A stretch of DNA of 64,000 nucleotides from Dactylosporangium aurantiacum. GTDB taxonomy: Bacteria; Actinomycetota; Actinomycetes; Mycobacteriales; Micromonosporaceae. The stretch is from assembly GCF_000716715.1 (NCBI RefSeq), contig NZ_JNYJ01000027.1:1-64000 (forward strand), given 5' to 3'. The notes under the pieces are model-generated. The model was not told where the DNA came from. It worked only from the letters and a program-made list of their open reading frames with translations, and made no database searches. Shown here piece by piece: positions 25,170 to 33,894 of this stretch. Positions within the stretch are counted from its first letter, which is position 1. The number at the start of each line of letters is the position of its first letter. The position numbers were made by a program, and so were the translations under genes.

Positions 25170-26639
25170 GTGGAGCGAAGACTCGGCCGGCTCCTGGTCG
25201 CCGCGGCGACCTCGGTCGGCCTCACCGCCAGTGTCGGACTCGGCGTGCTGGTGAACGCGCCGGGTGCCAGTGCCGCGGCCTCCGGGCCGTGTGACCTCTA
25301 CGCGTCGGGCGGCACGCCGTGCGTGGCCGCGCACAGCACGACCCGGGCGCTGTACGGCGCCTACAACGGCGCCCTGTACCAGGTCAGGCGCGCCTCGGAC
25401 AACACCACCCGGGACGTCGGCGTGCTCAGCGCCGGTGGGGTGGCCAACGCCGCCACGCAGGACGCGTTCTGCGCCGGCACGACCTGCCTCATCACGATCA
25501 TCTACGACCAGTCCGGCCGCAACAACCACCTCACCCAGGCACCCCCCGGTTACTGGCCCGGACCCGCCGCCGGTGGCTGGGACAACCTCGCCGACGCGAA
25601 GGCGGCGCCGGTCACGGTCGGCGGCCAGAAGGCGTACGGCGTCTACATCGCGCCCGGCACCGGGTACCGCAACAACCGCACCAACGGCGTCGCGACCGGC
25701 GACCAGCCCGAGGGCATCTACGCCGTGGTCGACGGCACGCACTACAACCAGTGGTGCTGCTTCGACTACGGCAACGCGCAGACCGACGGCCAGGCCGACG
25801 CTCCGGCGATCATGGAGACCGTCTACTTCGGCGCCAACAAGCAGTGGGGCTACGGCGCCGGGGCCGGCCCCTGGATCATGGCCGACCTGGAGTGGGGGCT
25901 GTTCTCCGGAGTGAACGCCGGGTACAACAACATCGCCCCCATCAACCAGCGCTTCGTGACGGCCATGGTCAAGGGCGAGCCGAACCACTGGGCCATCCGG
26001 GGTGGCAGCGCCCAGTCGGGTGGCCTGACGACGTACTTCGATGGCCGGCGCCCGAACGGGTACAACCCGATGAAGAAGGAAGGCGCCATCCTGCTCGGCA
26101 TCGGCGGCGACAACAGCGTCTCCGGCCGCGGCACCTTCTTCGAGGGCGTGCTGACCGCCGGCTACCCGTCAGAGGCCACCGAGAACGCCGTGCAGGCCAA
26201 CATCACCGCCGCCGGTTACGCTCCGGCCGGCGGCGGCAACCCGCAGCAGAACGTCCAGCTCGTGGGTGGCCAGTCCGGTCGCTGCGTCGACGTCCCCAAC
26301 GGCAGCACCACCAACGGCACCCAGGTGCAGCTGTGGGACTGCATCAGCAACAGCACCGCCCAGCGCTGGACGTACACCGCCGCCAGGCAGCTGCAGGTCT
26401 ACGGCAACAAGTGCCTGGACGCCAGCGGCGGGGGCACCAGCAACGGCACCCAGGCGATCATCTGGGACTGCCACGGCGGCACCAACCAGCAATGGAACCT
26501 CAACGCCAACGGCACCATCACCGGCGTGCAGTCGGGGCTCTGCCTCGACGCCAACGGCGCCGCCACGGCGAACGGCACGAAGCTCATCCTCTGGTCCTGC
26601 AACGGCGGCACCAACCAGCGCTGGACCCCGCGCACCTGA
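25170..26639 (+). CDS. Secreted GH54 alpha-L-arabinofuranosidase with ricin-type CBM13
   Basis: This 489-aa exported exo-enzyme releases alpha-L-arabinofuranose from arabinan or arabinoxylan. A Sec signal peptide (RRLGRLLVAAATSVGLTASV, cleavage near ASA) precedes an ArfB catalytic domain at about 38-345. That domain begins GPCDLYASGGTPCVAAHSTT and contains IIYDQSGRNNHLTQAPPG. The likely nucleophile is Glu216 (MGT-like PAIMETVYFG) and the acid/base Asp314 (GIGGDNSVSGRG), both present. Instead of the fungal AbfB/CBM42 module, the C-terminus (about 365-489) is a three-repeat ricin lectin with QxW motifs (QVQLWDC, QAIIWDC, KLILWSC). It is the second gene of the LacI-type operon and complements GH127, which cuts the opposite anomer. 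Confidence 0.9.
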   Translation: MERRLGRLLVAAATSVGLTASVGLGVLVNAPGASAAASGPCDLYASGGTPCVAAHSTTRALYGAYNGALYQVRRASDNTTRDVGVLSAGGVANAATQDAFCAGTTCLITIIYDQSGRNNHLTQAPPGYWPGPAAGGWDNLADAKAAPVTVGGQKAYGVYIAPGTGYRNNRTNGVATGDQPEGIYAVVDGTHYNQWCCFDYGNAQTDGQADAPAIMETVYFGANKQWGYGAGAGPWIMADLEWGLFSGVNAGYNNIAPINQRFVTAMVKGEPNHWAIRGGSAQSGGLTTYFDGRRPNGYNPMKKEGAILLGIGGDNSVSGRGTFFEGVLTAGYPSEATENAVQANITAAGYAPAGGGNPQQNVQLVGGQSGRCVDVPNGSTTNGTQVQLWDCISNSTAQRWTYTAARQLQVYGNKCLDASGGGTSNGTQAIIWDCHGGTNQQWNLNANGTITGVQSGLCLDANGAATANGTKLILWSCNGGTNQRWTPRT

Positions 26640-26661
26640 TCGCCCGGCAGCACCCGATCGG

Positions 26662-26698
26662 CCGCGTCGCCGTCGCACCCACCGCGACGGCGACGCGG
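26662..26698. terminator. Bidirectional terminator
   Basis: A perfect 15-bp stem, CCGCGTCGCCGTCGC (26662-26676) and GCGACGGCGACGCGG (26684-26698), with a 7-nt loop, separates the GH54 gene from the convergent kinase gene. Confidence 0.75.
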
Positions 26699-26720
26699 CG
26701 ACCTGCCGGATCCGGTGCGG

Positions 26721-27395
26721 TCAGCGGGGTCGGGTCTGCCAGGCCGGCCGCCGCGGCTCGTCGTTGTGCACGACGACGTCGGCCAGCCGGGCCGGCCGTA
26801 CCGTTGCGAAGTACAGCTCCTGGGAGGGGATGTACCGCTCGCGCCAGCGCCGCTCGACGTCGGCCCGTGACGAGAGCCGGCCCTCCCGGACGACGGCGCG
26901 CTCCACGATCGTGCCGAGCGCCGTCGACACGAAGATGCGCAGGTCCCACCGGTCGATCAGCTCCGGGCGCAGGAGGAAGACACCGTCGAAGAGCAGCACG
27001 GCGTCGGCCGGGGCGGTCGTGACCGGCGGCGACAGCACCGTGTCCGCGGCGTGGTCGTAGACCGCGGGTTGGAAGCGTCGATCTCCGCCCGGGCCGAGCG
27101 GGTCGAGCAGCACCCGGTTCAGCGCGTCGTGGTCGTGGGCGTCGAAGTAGCAGCCCTCGGCCGAGAACTCGCCGCGCGGATAGCGCCGCGCGCGAGGGAA
27201 GACGAAGTCGTCGATCGTCGCGCGGATCACGTGGCGGCCCCGGGCACGCAGGATCGCGGCCAGCTCGTCGGCGAGGGTGGTCTTGCCCGTGGCGGGCGCC
27301 CCGTCCACGGCGACCCGCGTCGGGTGCGCGACCGTGACCGACGTGATCGCCGCGGCCAGGCGGTCGAGCAACTCGTCGCGGCTGCCCTGCTCCAT
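26721..27395 (-). CDS. Uridine kinase-like P-loop kinase
   Basis: This 224-aa cytosolic protein of the uridine kinase/phosphoribulokinase fold has Walker A near residue 32 (VDGAPATGKTTLADEL), a lid-type acidic site (ATIDDFVFPRARRYPRGEF), a segment DAHDHDALNRVLLDPLGPGG, and Walker B-like VLLFDGVFLLRPEL. It would phosphorylate a nucleoside or sugar using ATP. The substrate is not determined, and many actinomycete copies are annotated only as uridine kinase. The ATG at 27395 has GGAAGGGA about 6 nt upstream. It is convergent with the GH54 gene and divergent from the lipase-like gene. Confidence 0.85.
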   Translation of the reverse strand: MEQGSRDELLDRLAAAITSVTVAHPTRVAVDGAPATGKTTLADELAAILRARGRHVIRATIDDFVFPRARRYPRGEFSAEGCYFDAHDHDALNRVLLDPLGPGGDRRFQPAVYDHAADTVLSPPVTTAPADAVLLFDGVFLLRPELIDRWDLRIFVSTALGTIVERAVVREGRLSSRADVERRWRERYIPSQELYFATVRPARLADVVVHNDEPRRPAWQTRPR

Positions 27396-27594
27396 GTCGC
27401 GTCCCTTCCCGGTGCCGCGCAGGCCGCCGTCCGGGCCGTTCGCACCTGCCGACCCCAAGTGTGCGCGATCGCCGCATGCGGGCCCGACGCGCCGATCCGG
27501 TCAGGACTGGCAAAACAGCCGATACCGCTACCGATGCCCGAGCCGCGCCGACCGGGGCACACTGCAACGCCAGGCCCCGCTCTCGGAGGTTTCC

Positions 27595-28941
27595 ATGCAT
27601 CCAGGCACAGGCACGTCGCAACGTCGCAAGGGCCGCCTCGCGGTCGCCGTCGCCACGGCGATCTCGCTGGTGGTGGTGCCGCTCGCGACGATGATCGCGG
27701 GCGCCGGGCCGGCGGCCGCCGCCGTCGTCCGCCCGGTGATCTTCGTCCACGGCGCCGCCGGCTCGGCCGCCCAGTTCGAGACCCAGGCCAAACGCTTCGC
27801 GAGCAACGGCTACCCGGTCACCAGCATCGACGCGATCGACTACGACTACACGTTCACCGCCGAGTCGAGCACGGCCGTGCTCAACCGCCTGGAGCAGCGC
27901 ATCAACGCGCTGCTCCAGCAGACCGGCGCGGACAAGGTCGAGCTGGTCGCCCACTCCCTGGGCACCTTCCTCAGCCAGAGCTACCTCGGCAGCCCCTCGC
28001 GGGCGGCCAAGGTGGCGCACTACGTGAACCTGGACGGCTCGACCGCACTGTGGCAGCCCGGCGGGGTGCCCACGCTGGCCATCTGGGGCGAAGGCTCGAT
28101 CCTGCGCCGGATCGGGGGCGCCACCAACGTGTACCAGCGCGACCAGTCACACACCCAGACCGTCACGTCGACGCAGAGCTTCACCCAGATGTACCGGTTC
28201 TTCACCGGCACCAACCCGGCCACCACGGCGGTCACCGCGCAGACCGGCACGGTGCAGCTGTCCGGCAAGGTGGTGCTCTTCCCGAGCAACGCGGGCGCGT
28301 CCGGCATGCGGGTCAGCGTGTACGAGGTGGCGGCCGCCACCGGCCGGCGGACCACCGGCCAGGCCGTGGCGACCTTCCAGCCCGCCGCTGACGGCTCGTT
28401 CCCGGCGTTCCCGGCGGACCCGGCGGCCCGGTACGAGTTCGCCGTCGAACAGGGCGGGGGACAGGTGCAGCACCAGTACTTCCAGCCGTTCCAGCGCACC
28501 GACCGGCTGCTCCGCCTGCTCACCAACCGCCCCGGCGAGGGCATCGGCGCGCGGGTGCCGGTCAGCCCGGCGCACAGCGCGCTGGCCATCACCCGCTACA
28601 AGGAATGGTGGGGTGACCAGGGCTCGACCGGCAATGACGTGCTGGCCGTCAACGGCACGAACATCCTGAACCCGGTCACCGCGCCGCGGGACAAGCGGGC
28701 CATCGGCATCTTCGCGCACGACCAGAACACCGACCAGCGGACCGACCTCACCACCCGGCTCGCCGACTTCGACGAGACCTTCATCACCGGGGCCGACATC
28801 TACATCCCGGCCAGCCCGACCGCGTCGGGCACGATCAGCCTCGACATCACCTCACGGGCCGGCGGCGGCGTCCAGCGGTTCACGGTGCCGAACTGGCCGT
28901 CCGACACCGACCGCATCTCCATCAACGTCCTGGACCTCTGA
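27595..28941 (+). CDS. Secreted alpha/beta hydrolase (lipase/esterase-like)
   Basis: This 448-aa exported hydrolase has a Sec signal peptide (RRKGRLAVAVATAISLVVV to AAAA, about residues 10-43). The alpha/beta-hydrolase domain has an oxyanion region FVHGAAGSAAQFETQ and nucleophile elbow ELVAHSLGTFLSQ (Ser near residue 123). The second half (about 215-448) has beta-sandwich-like segments (GTVQLSGKVVLFPSN, GMRVSVYEVAAATGRR), probably one or two accessory domains found in similar secreted lipases. The ATG is preceded by CGGAGG 5 nt upstream. The natural substrate is unknown; an ester or polyester is plausible. Confidence 0.85.
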   Translation: MHPGTGTSQRRKGRLAVAVATAISLVVVPLATMIAGAGPAAAAVVRPVIFVHGAAGSAAQFETQAKRFASNGYPVTSIDAIDYDYTFTAESSTAVLNRLEQRINALLQQTGADKVELVAHSLGTFLSQSYLGSPSRAAKVAHYVNLDGSTALWQPGGVPTLAIWGEGSILRRIGGATNVYQRDQSHTQTVTSTQSFTQMYRFFTGTNPATTAVTAQTGTVQLSGKVVLFPSNAGASGMRVSVYEVAAATGRRTTGQAVATFQPAADGSFPAFPADPAARYEFAVEQGGGQVQHQYFQPFQRTDRLLRLLTNRPGEGIGARVPVSPAHSALAITRYKEWWGDQGSTGNDVLAVNGTNILNPVTAPRDKRAIGIFAHDQNTDQRTDLTTRLADFDETFITGADIYIPASPTASGTISLDITSRAGGGVQRFTVPNWPSDTDRISINVLDL

Positions 28942-28964
28942 CGGCACCGACGCCGGCGTCACGA

Positions 28965-29004
28965 AGGTGCCCTTCCTGGACGACACCCGCCAGGAGGGGC
29001 ACCT
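28965..29004. terminator. Bidirectional terminator
   Basis: Arms AGGTGCCCTTCCTGG (28965-28979) and CCAGGAGGGGCACCT (28990-29004) pair over 15 bp with one mismatch around a 10-nt loop, exactly between two convergent hydrolase genes. Elements of this style are repeated in some Micromonosporaceae genomes (from memory), but no second copy is seen in this window. Confidence 0.75.
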
Positions 29005-29012
29005 GCGCGGCG

Positions 29013-29903
29013 TCACGGGCGGGCGTTGCGGGACTTCAGCCAGTCCAGCATCTGCGGCAGGATCTCCATGGCGCCGAAGTGCGCGGCGCCCGGCTGGACC
29101 TGCACCTCACAGTGCGCCAGCTGGCGCGCCAGCCACCGGGTGTGGCTGACCGGGGAGAAGTTGTCGTCCTCGCCGTGCCACAGCCGCACCGGTGCGGTGA
29201 CGTCACGCAGGTCGAAGCCCCAGTTGCCGCGCAGCGCGAGCGCGTCGTCGATCCAGCCGTCGGCGCCGAGCCGCAGCGCCTCCGCGTACGTCTCGGCGAG
29301 CAGGCGCCGGATGGACGAGTCGTCGACGATGCGCCGGTCCGGGCCGCGCAGCTCGTCGCGCAGCACCTCGATGAGGCTCTCCGGGTCGCGGCGGATGCGC
29401 TCGGCCCGCAACCGGATCCGCTCGGCGAGCGTGGTCGGGCTGGCGTCGGCGATCGTGTACGCCTCCACGTTGGACTCGGCCATCCCGCCGAACCAGTCGA
29501 GGTCGGGCGCGTCCGCCGGGGCGACGCTGACCAGCACCGCGGCGGCGATGACCTCGTCGGGGCGCTGCGCGGCGACGGCGAGGGCGTGCGGCCCGCCGCC
29601 GGAGCGGCCGACGACGCCGTACCGGTCCAGACCCAGGTGCTTGACCAGGATGCCGACGTCGTCGGCGGCGTCGGCGACCCGCCGGTCGGGCAGCCGGGTC
29701 GAGCCGTTGTAGCCGGGGCGGTCGTAGGAGATCAGGCGGATGCCGAGCCGGTGCAGCACGATGCTGCGCGGCCGCGGGCCGCTGCTGCTGCCTGGGGTGC
29801 CGTGCAGGAGGAACACCGGCAGACCGTCGTCGGGACCGGCGACCTGATAGGTCAGCACCCGGTTGCCCGTGCGGACCTCCAGTCTCGACCGTTGTTCGGG
29901 CAC
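29013..29903 (-). CDS. Alpha/beta fold hydrolase (epoxide hydrolase/haloperoxidase-like)
   Basis: This 296-aa cytosolic hydrolase has the oxyanion motif FLLHGTPGSSSGPRP, nucleophile elbow VVGRSGGGPHALA (Ser near residue 97), acid in LWHGEDDNFSPVSH and catalytic His in GAAHFGAME. A helical cap lies between about 135 and 225. Such proteins are usually annotated as generic alpha/beta hydrolases; the substrate is unknown. GTG at 29903 is chosen because AGGAGG lies 6 nt upstream, although the frame is open further upstream. No neighbouring gene suggests a pathway. Confidence 0.87.
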   Translation of the reverse strand: MPEQRSRLEVRTGNRVLTYQVAGPDDGLPVFLLHGTPGSSSGPRPRSIVLHRLGIRLISYDRPGYNGSTRLPDRRVADAADDVGILVKHLGLDRYGVVGRSGGGPHALAVAAQRPDEVIAAAVLVSVAPADAPDLDWFGGMAESNVEAYTIADASPTTLAERIRLRAERIRRDPESLIEVLRDELRGPDRRIVDDSSIRRLLAETYAEALRLGADGWIDDALALRGNWGFDLRDVTAPVRLWHGEDDNFSPVSHTRWLARQLAHCEVQVQPGAAHFGAMEILPQMLDWLKSRNARP

Positions 29904-29994
29904 CGCAGTCCTCCTGTGTGCTCGCCGCGTGTCCGAAAAAGATACACAACGTGGATCCGCGATCGTCACCGGTTGGTGGCAGTCGGTGACGGTA

Positions 29995-32900
29995 TCAGTA
30001 CGGGTGCGGATCCAGGACCCGGTAGAGGTACCGGCGCTCCTCGAACGCGGCCACGGCCGGATGCGCGACGCCCAGCCGGGCCCGCAGCCGGGTCAGGACC
30101 TGGACCCCGTCGACGTCGGTCGGCTCGTCCCCGAACGGCCGGTGGCGCAGCAGCAGCGCGACGTTCGCCGCGCACCGCAGCGTGTCCGGGTGGTCCGGGC
30201 CGATGCGCTGCCGGAGCCGCTCCAGCAGCAGCCGCAGGTCGCCGAGCGGGGTCGGGCCCGGCTCCAGCTCGGCCGCGCAGACCGCGACGTTCATCCTGCT
30301 CACCAGCACGAACGGGTGCTCCGCCGGCAGGACCTCGGCGAAGCCGTCGGCGGCGTCGGCGGCGCAGCGCAGCGCGTCGGCGAGGACCCCGGCGCCGCGG
30401 TCGACGGCCGCCAGGTTGCTCAGGCACGCGATCGTGTGCGGGTGCCGGTCGCCGAGCCGGTGCCGGTACGCCTCGTGCACGCCGGTCATCTCGCGCCGGG
30501 CCGCCTCGAGGTCGCCCAGGGCGTAGATGTTGACCGCCCGGCTCAGCCGGCAGGCGAGGGTGTCGGGGTGCTCCGCGCCGAACCCGTCCAGCAGCCGCTC
30601 GTAGGCCGACTCGAGCAGGTCCTCGGCCTCCCGCGGGCGGCCCGCGCTGCGCAGCGACACGCCGAGGTTCGCGCGGGTGTTGAGGGTGATGCGGGCGTCG
30701 TCGCCGTGCGCCCGGATCGCGGTCTGCAGCACCTCGCGCAGCAGCTCCGCGGAGCGGTCGTAGTCGCCGGCGTCGCGCAGGTCGCGGGCCAGCGTCGCGG
30801 CCGAGTGCAGGGTCGCGGCGTGGTCGGGGCCGAGCACGACCCGCCGGCGCTGGTGCACGTCCTCGTCGTGGCGGCGGGCCGCGCGGAAGTCGCCGAGCAG
30901 CCGGTGCGAGGCGGCGAGGTCGCCCTGCGCGGCCAGGGTGCGCGGGTAGTCGTCGCCGTAGTCGCTGGACCACGTGGCGCAGGTGCGCTGGTCCAGCCGC
31001 AGCGCCTCGGCGTACCGGCCGAGCGCCCGCAGGTCGGCGGCCAGGCCGCCCGCCGTCATCAGCGTGTACGGGCTGGTCTCGCCCAGCAGGGTGCGCTGCT
31101 CGGCGAGGACCGCCTCGTCGATGGCCAGCGCGTCGCGGAACCTGCCCTGCTCGCGGAGCAGGTTGGCGAGGCCGGCGCGCAGGCTCAGCAGCTGCCGGCG
31201 CAGCACGTCGCGCGCCCCCGGGTCGCCGGCCAGCGGCGGCAGCGGCTCCTGCCAGCGTGCCGCGATCCAGGCCGCGGCCTGCTCGCCCTGCGCGTAGGCG
31301 TCGCGCAGCCACAAGGAGCGGACCCAGTCGACGAGCAGCTCGCGGACCGCCTCGTCGGTGCAGTCCACGGCGCCGCAGATCTCCAGGTGCGGCCACAGCA
31401 TCCGGAACCCGGCGGCGTGCCGCGGGTCGTCGACGTCGCCGCTGGGCCGGACCGCGGCCAGGATCAGGTGCACGTCGTGCCGGGCGGCGGCGAGCTCCTG
31501 CGCCGACATCCGCTCCCGCACCACGTGTTGCAGCAGCCGGTGGACGTGGACGCCGGCGCGCACGTCGAGCTTCAGCAGCGCCAGCCGGTTGATCTGCTGC
31601 ACCAGCCGGGCCCGGTCCATGCGGTCGGCGGCGCGCGGGTCGTACGGGCGCAGCGCCTCACCCATCGCGTCGCTGTAGATCAGGTCCGGCGCGATCTGCG
31701 GTGCGAGCACCGAGCACAGCTGCAGCAGCCGGTACGCGCCGGGCGAGCGCTGCCGCAGCACGGTGAGCGACAGGTCCCAGGTCTTGCCGATCTGCCACGA
31801 GCTGGGGTCGTCGTCCGGCAGCACCCGCGCGTCCTGCTGGAAGACCTGCCGCAGGTACCGCTCGACCGGCATGCCCGTGTCGGCCAGCCACGCCCCGGCG
31901 GCGGCGACCGCGACCGGCAGGTCGCCCAGCGCGTCGGCGACCCGGTGCGCGTCGTCGGTGGAGATCGTGCCGAGCCGGCGGCGCAGCAGCGTGATGCTCT
32001 CCCGGCGGGCGAACACCTCGACCGGCATGGTGTCGACCGTGTCGCGCCACTGCAGGTTGCGCGAGGTCAGCAGCACGTGCCCGGCGCCCTGCGGCAGGAA
32101 CTCGCGCAGCGCGCCGATCTCCTCGGCGTTGTCGAACACGATGAGCCAGCGCAGCGGCGGGAAATCGGAGCGGGCCAGCGCCGCCAGCACCGCCTGCGGG
32201 GTCTGCACCGCCCGGCCGTGCAACCGGCCGCCGAGGTCCATCAGCTGCGTGTCGATGAACTGCGGCGGGTCGGCGTTGATCCACCACACGATGTCGTACG
32301 CGGTGCGGTACCGGTACGCGTACTCCATCGCCAGCTGCGTCTTGCCCACGCCGCCCATGCCCTGCAGCACGACCGGGTACGACCCGGGCAGCAGCGCGGT
32401 GCCGTCGAGCTCCAGCAGGCGCTGCCGCAGCTCCCGCAGCTGCTCCTCCCGGCCGGTGAAGCGCAGGTTGCGGGCCGGCCCGTGGAAGATCGCCGGCGGG
32501 GTGCCCGGGTAGCGGCCCACCTGGACCGCGACCCGGGCGACGACCTCCTCGTCGCGGCGGCCGACCAGCCGCAGGACCGCCTCGACGGCGTCGTGGTGCT
32601 GCTGGCCGTGCAGGTGCGCCGACAGGTTCGACGGGTAGCGGGGCAGCGGCGCCAGGTCCGTCAGGTACACCGCCAGCGGCGGCCGGACGCTGCCGTCGTC
32701 GCGGGGCAGCACGCTGCTGTCGGCGCCGCTGTAGGACCGCGACAGCAGCACCATCGTGCGGGCCCGGACGGTGCCCTGCTCGCCGGGGCGCCGCCACGGG
32801 TCGTTGACCCGCACGTCGACGCGCTGCAGCACCCGCTCCGCCCACTCCGCCCAGACCTGGTCGGCGGGCGCGTACCGCAGCGTGATCTCGTCGTCCTGGG

Positions 32901-33894
32901 TCACCACCTGCCGGCGGAAGCGGTCCAGCACCCGCACCCGGTCGGCCTCCGGCTGCTCCGCCAGGGCGGTCACCCGCTGGTCGGTCAGGTAGCCGGTGAG
33001 CCGCTCGTAGGCGGCGAGCAGCGTGTTGCGGGCGCCCGGCGGGTCGCCGAACGTGGCGAGGGTCTCCTCGAACGCGTAGAAGGCGCTGTAGGGCACCTCG
33101 ACGTCCGACCAGTACCTCGCCCGCTCCGGCTCGGCGAGATGCTCCGGGAACTGCGCGAAGCGGTGCATCGCCATCGCCCGGCCCGCGTCGAGCTTCGGCT
33201 GTTCCGCCAGGTGGTCGACGCGCACCGGCACCGGCAGCACCCGGATGTTGCGCGACCGGTAGGTCCGCGCCACCCGCCGGGCGATCATCGCCGCGCCCTC
33301 GATGCCGTGGTCGCTGAGGGTGAAGCAGTCCACCAGCGTGTCCGGCAGGTGCAGGGTGCAGATGTCGGCGAAGTCGCTGAGCCCGGCGCGCGCGTTGATC
33401 AGCGTGTAGTCGTAGTCGCGCTTCATGCTGGCCCGCAGCGCCTCGAAGAACAGCGCCCCCTCGCGGGCCTCGAAGAACGCGTCCCAGTCCAGGCCGCCCA
33501 CGCTGACGCGGTAGTCCTGGTTCTGCCGGCCCGCGGACAGGAAGTGCAGCTCGCCGCCGGAGCGCAAGCCGGTGTCCAGCGGGAACGCCAGCCGCCTGGC
33601 CCGTGCCTGCTCCTCGTGCCAGTCCGGCGGCCGGCGCGGGTCCTGGCGGGCGCTGATGTCCTCGTACTCGCGGATCAGGTCGATGACGCCGCCCTGGTTG
33701 TCGAACACGTCGGCGTCCATGAACGGGTGGAAGAACCGGTGCAGGCCCGGCGACTCGAGGTCCCAGTCGGCGGCGAGCACCTTGTGGCCGGCGGCGGCGA
33801 GGATCCACGCGACGTTGGCCAGGGCCATCGTCCGGTCCCCGCCGCCGGTGAACGAGTAGAACGTGACGACGTGCCCGCGCCGGTCGTCACCCAT
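29995..33894 (-). CDS. fxsT: FxsT: FxSxx-COOH system TPR/STAND NTPase
   Basis: This 1299-aa multidomain protein has an N-terminal ParA/SRP-like ATPase fold (VVTFYSFTGGGDRTMALANV, then VLAADWDLESPGLHRFFHPF) in about residues 1-300. A TIR-like segment (RARTMVLLSRSYSGAD with LAVYLTDLAPLPRYP) lies near 370-450. An NB-ARC NTPase follows at about 485-780 with Walker A LQGMGGVGKTQLAMEYAY near 516 and Walker B RWLIVFDNAEE. TPR repeats fill about 880-1299. The first P-loop is degenerate: the usual K-G-G-x-G-R/K-T/S reads T-G-G-G-D-R-T and lacks the signature lysine, so only NB-ARC is likely to hydrolyse ATP. ATG 33894 (SD GGAAG) is preferred over GTG 33900. It overlaps the end of fxsC. In known FxsABCT loci it works with a radical-SAM-modified peptide, which is not seen here. 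Confidence 0.85.
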   Translation of the reverse strand: MGDDRRGHVVTFYSFTGGGDRTMALANVAWILAAAGHKVLAADWDLESPGLHRFFHPFMDADVFDNQGGVIDLIREYEDISARQDPRRPPDWHEEQARARRLAFPLDTGLRSGGELHFLSAGRQNQDYRVSVGGLDWDAFFEAREGALFFEALRASMKRDYDYTLINARAGLSDFADICTLHLPDTLVDCFTLSDHGIEGAAMIARRVARTYRSRNIRVLPVPVRVDHLAEQPKLDAGRAMAMHRFAQFPEHLAEPERARYWSDVEVPYSAFYAFEETLATFGDPPGARNTLLAAYERLTGYLTDQRVTALAEQPEADRVRVLDRFRRQVVTQDDEITLRYAPADQVWAEWAERVLQRVDVRVNDPWRRPGEQGTVRARTMVLLSRSYSGADSSVLPRDDGSVRPPLAVYLTDLAPLPRYPSNLSAHLHGQQHHDAVEAVLRLVGRRDEEVVARVAVQVGRYPGTPPAIFHGPARNLRFTGREEQLRELRQRLLELDGTALLPGSYPVVLQGMGGVGKTQLAMEYAYRYRTAYDIVWWINADPPQFIDTQLMDLGGRLHGRAVQTPQAVLAALARSDFPPLRWLIVFDNAEEIGALREFLPQGAGHVLLTSRNLQWRDTVDTMPVEVFARRESITLLRRRLGTISTDDAHRVADALGDLPVAVAAAGAWLADTGMPVERYLRQVFQQDARVLPDDDPSSWQIGKTWDLSLTVLRQRSPGAYRLLQLCSVLAPQIAPDLIYSDAMGEALRPYDPRAADRMDRARLVQQINRLALLKLDVRAGVHVHRLLQHVVRERMSAQELAAARHDVHLILAAVRPSGDVDDPRHAAGFRMLWPHLEICGAVDCTDEAVRELLVDWVRSLWLRDAYAQGEQAAAWIAARWQEPLPPLAGDPGARDVLRRQLLSLRAGLANLLREQGRFRDALAIDEAVLAEQRTLLGETSPYTLMTAGGLAADLRALGRYAEALRLDQRTCATWSSDYGDDYPRTLAAQGDLAASHRLLGDFRAARRHDEDVHQRRRVVLGPDHAATLHSAATLARDLRDAGDYDRSAELLREVLQTAIRAHGDDARITLNTRANLGVSLRSAGRPREAEDLLESAYERLLDGFGAEHPDTLACRLSRAVNIYALGDLEAARREMTGVHEAYRHRLGDRHPHTIACLSNLAAVDRGAGVLADALRCAADAADGFAEVLPAEHPFVLVSRMNVAVCAAELEPGPTPLGDLRLLLERLRQRIGPDHPDTLRCAANVALLLRHRPFGDEPTDVDGVQVLTRLRARLGVAHPAVAAFEERRYLYRVLDPHPY

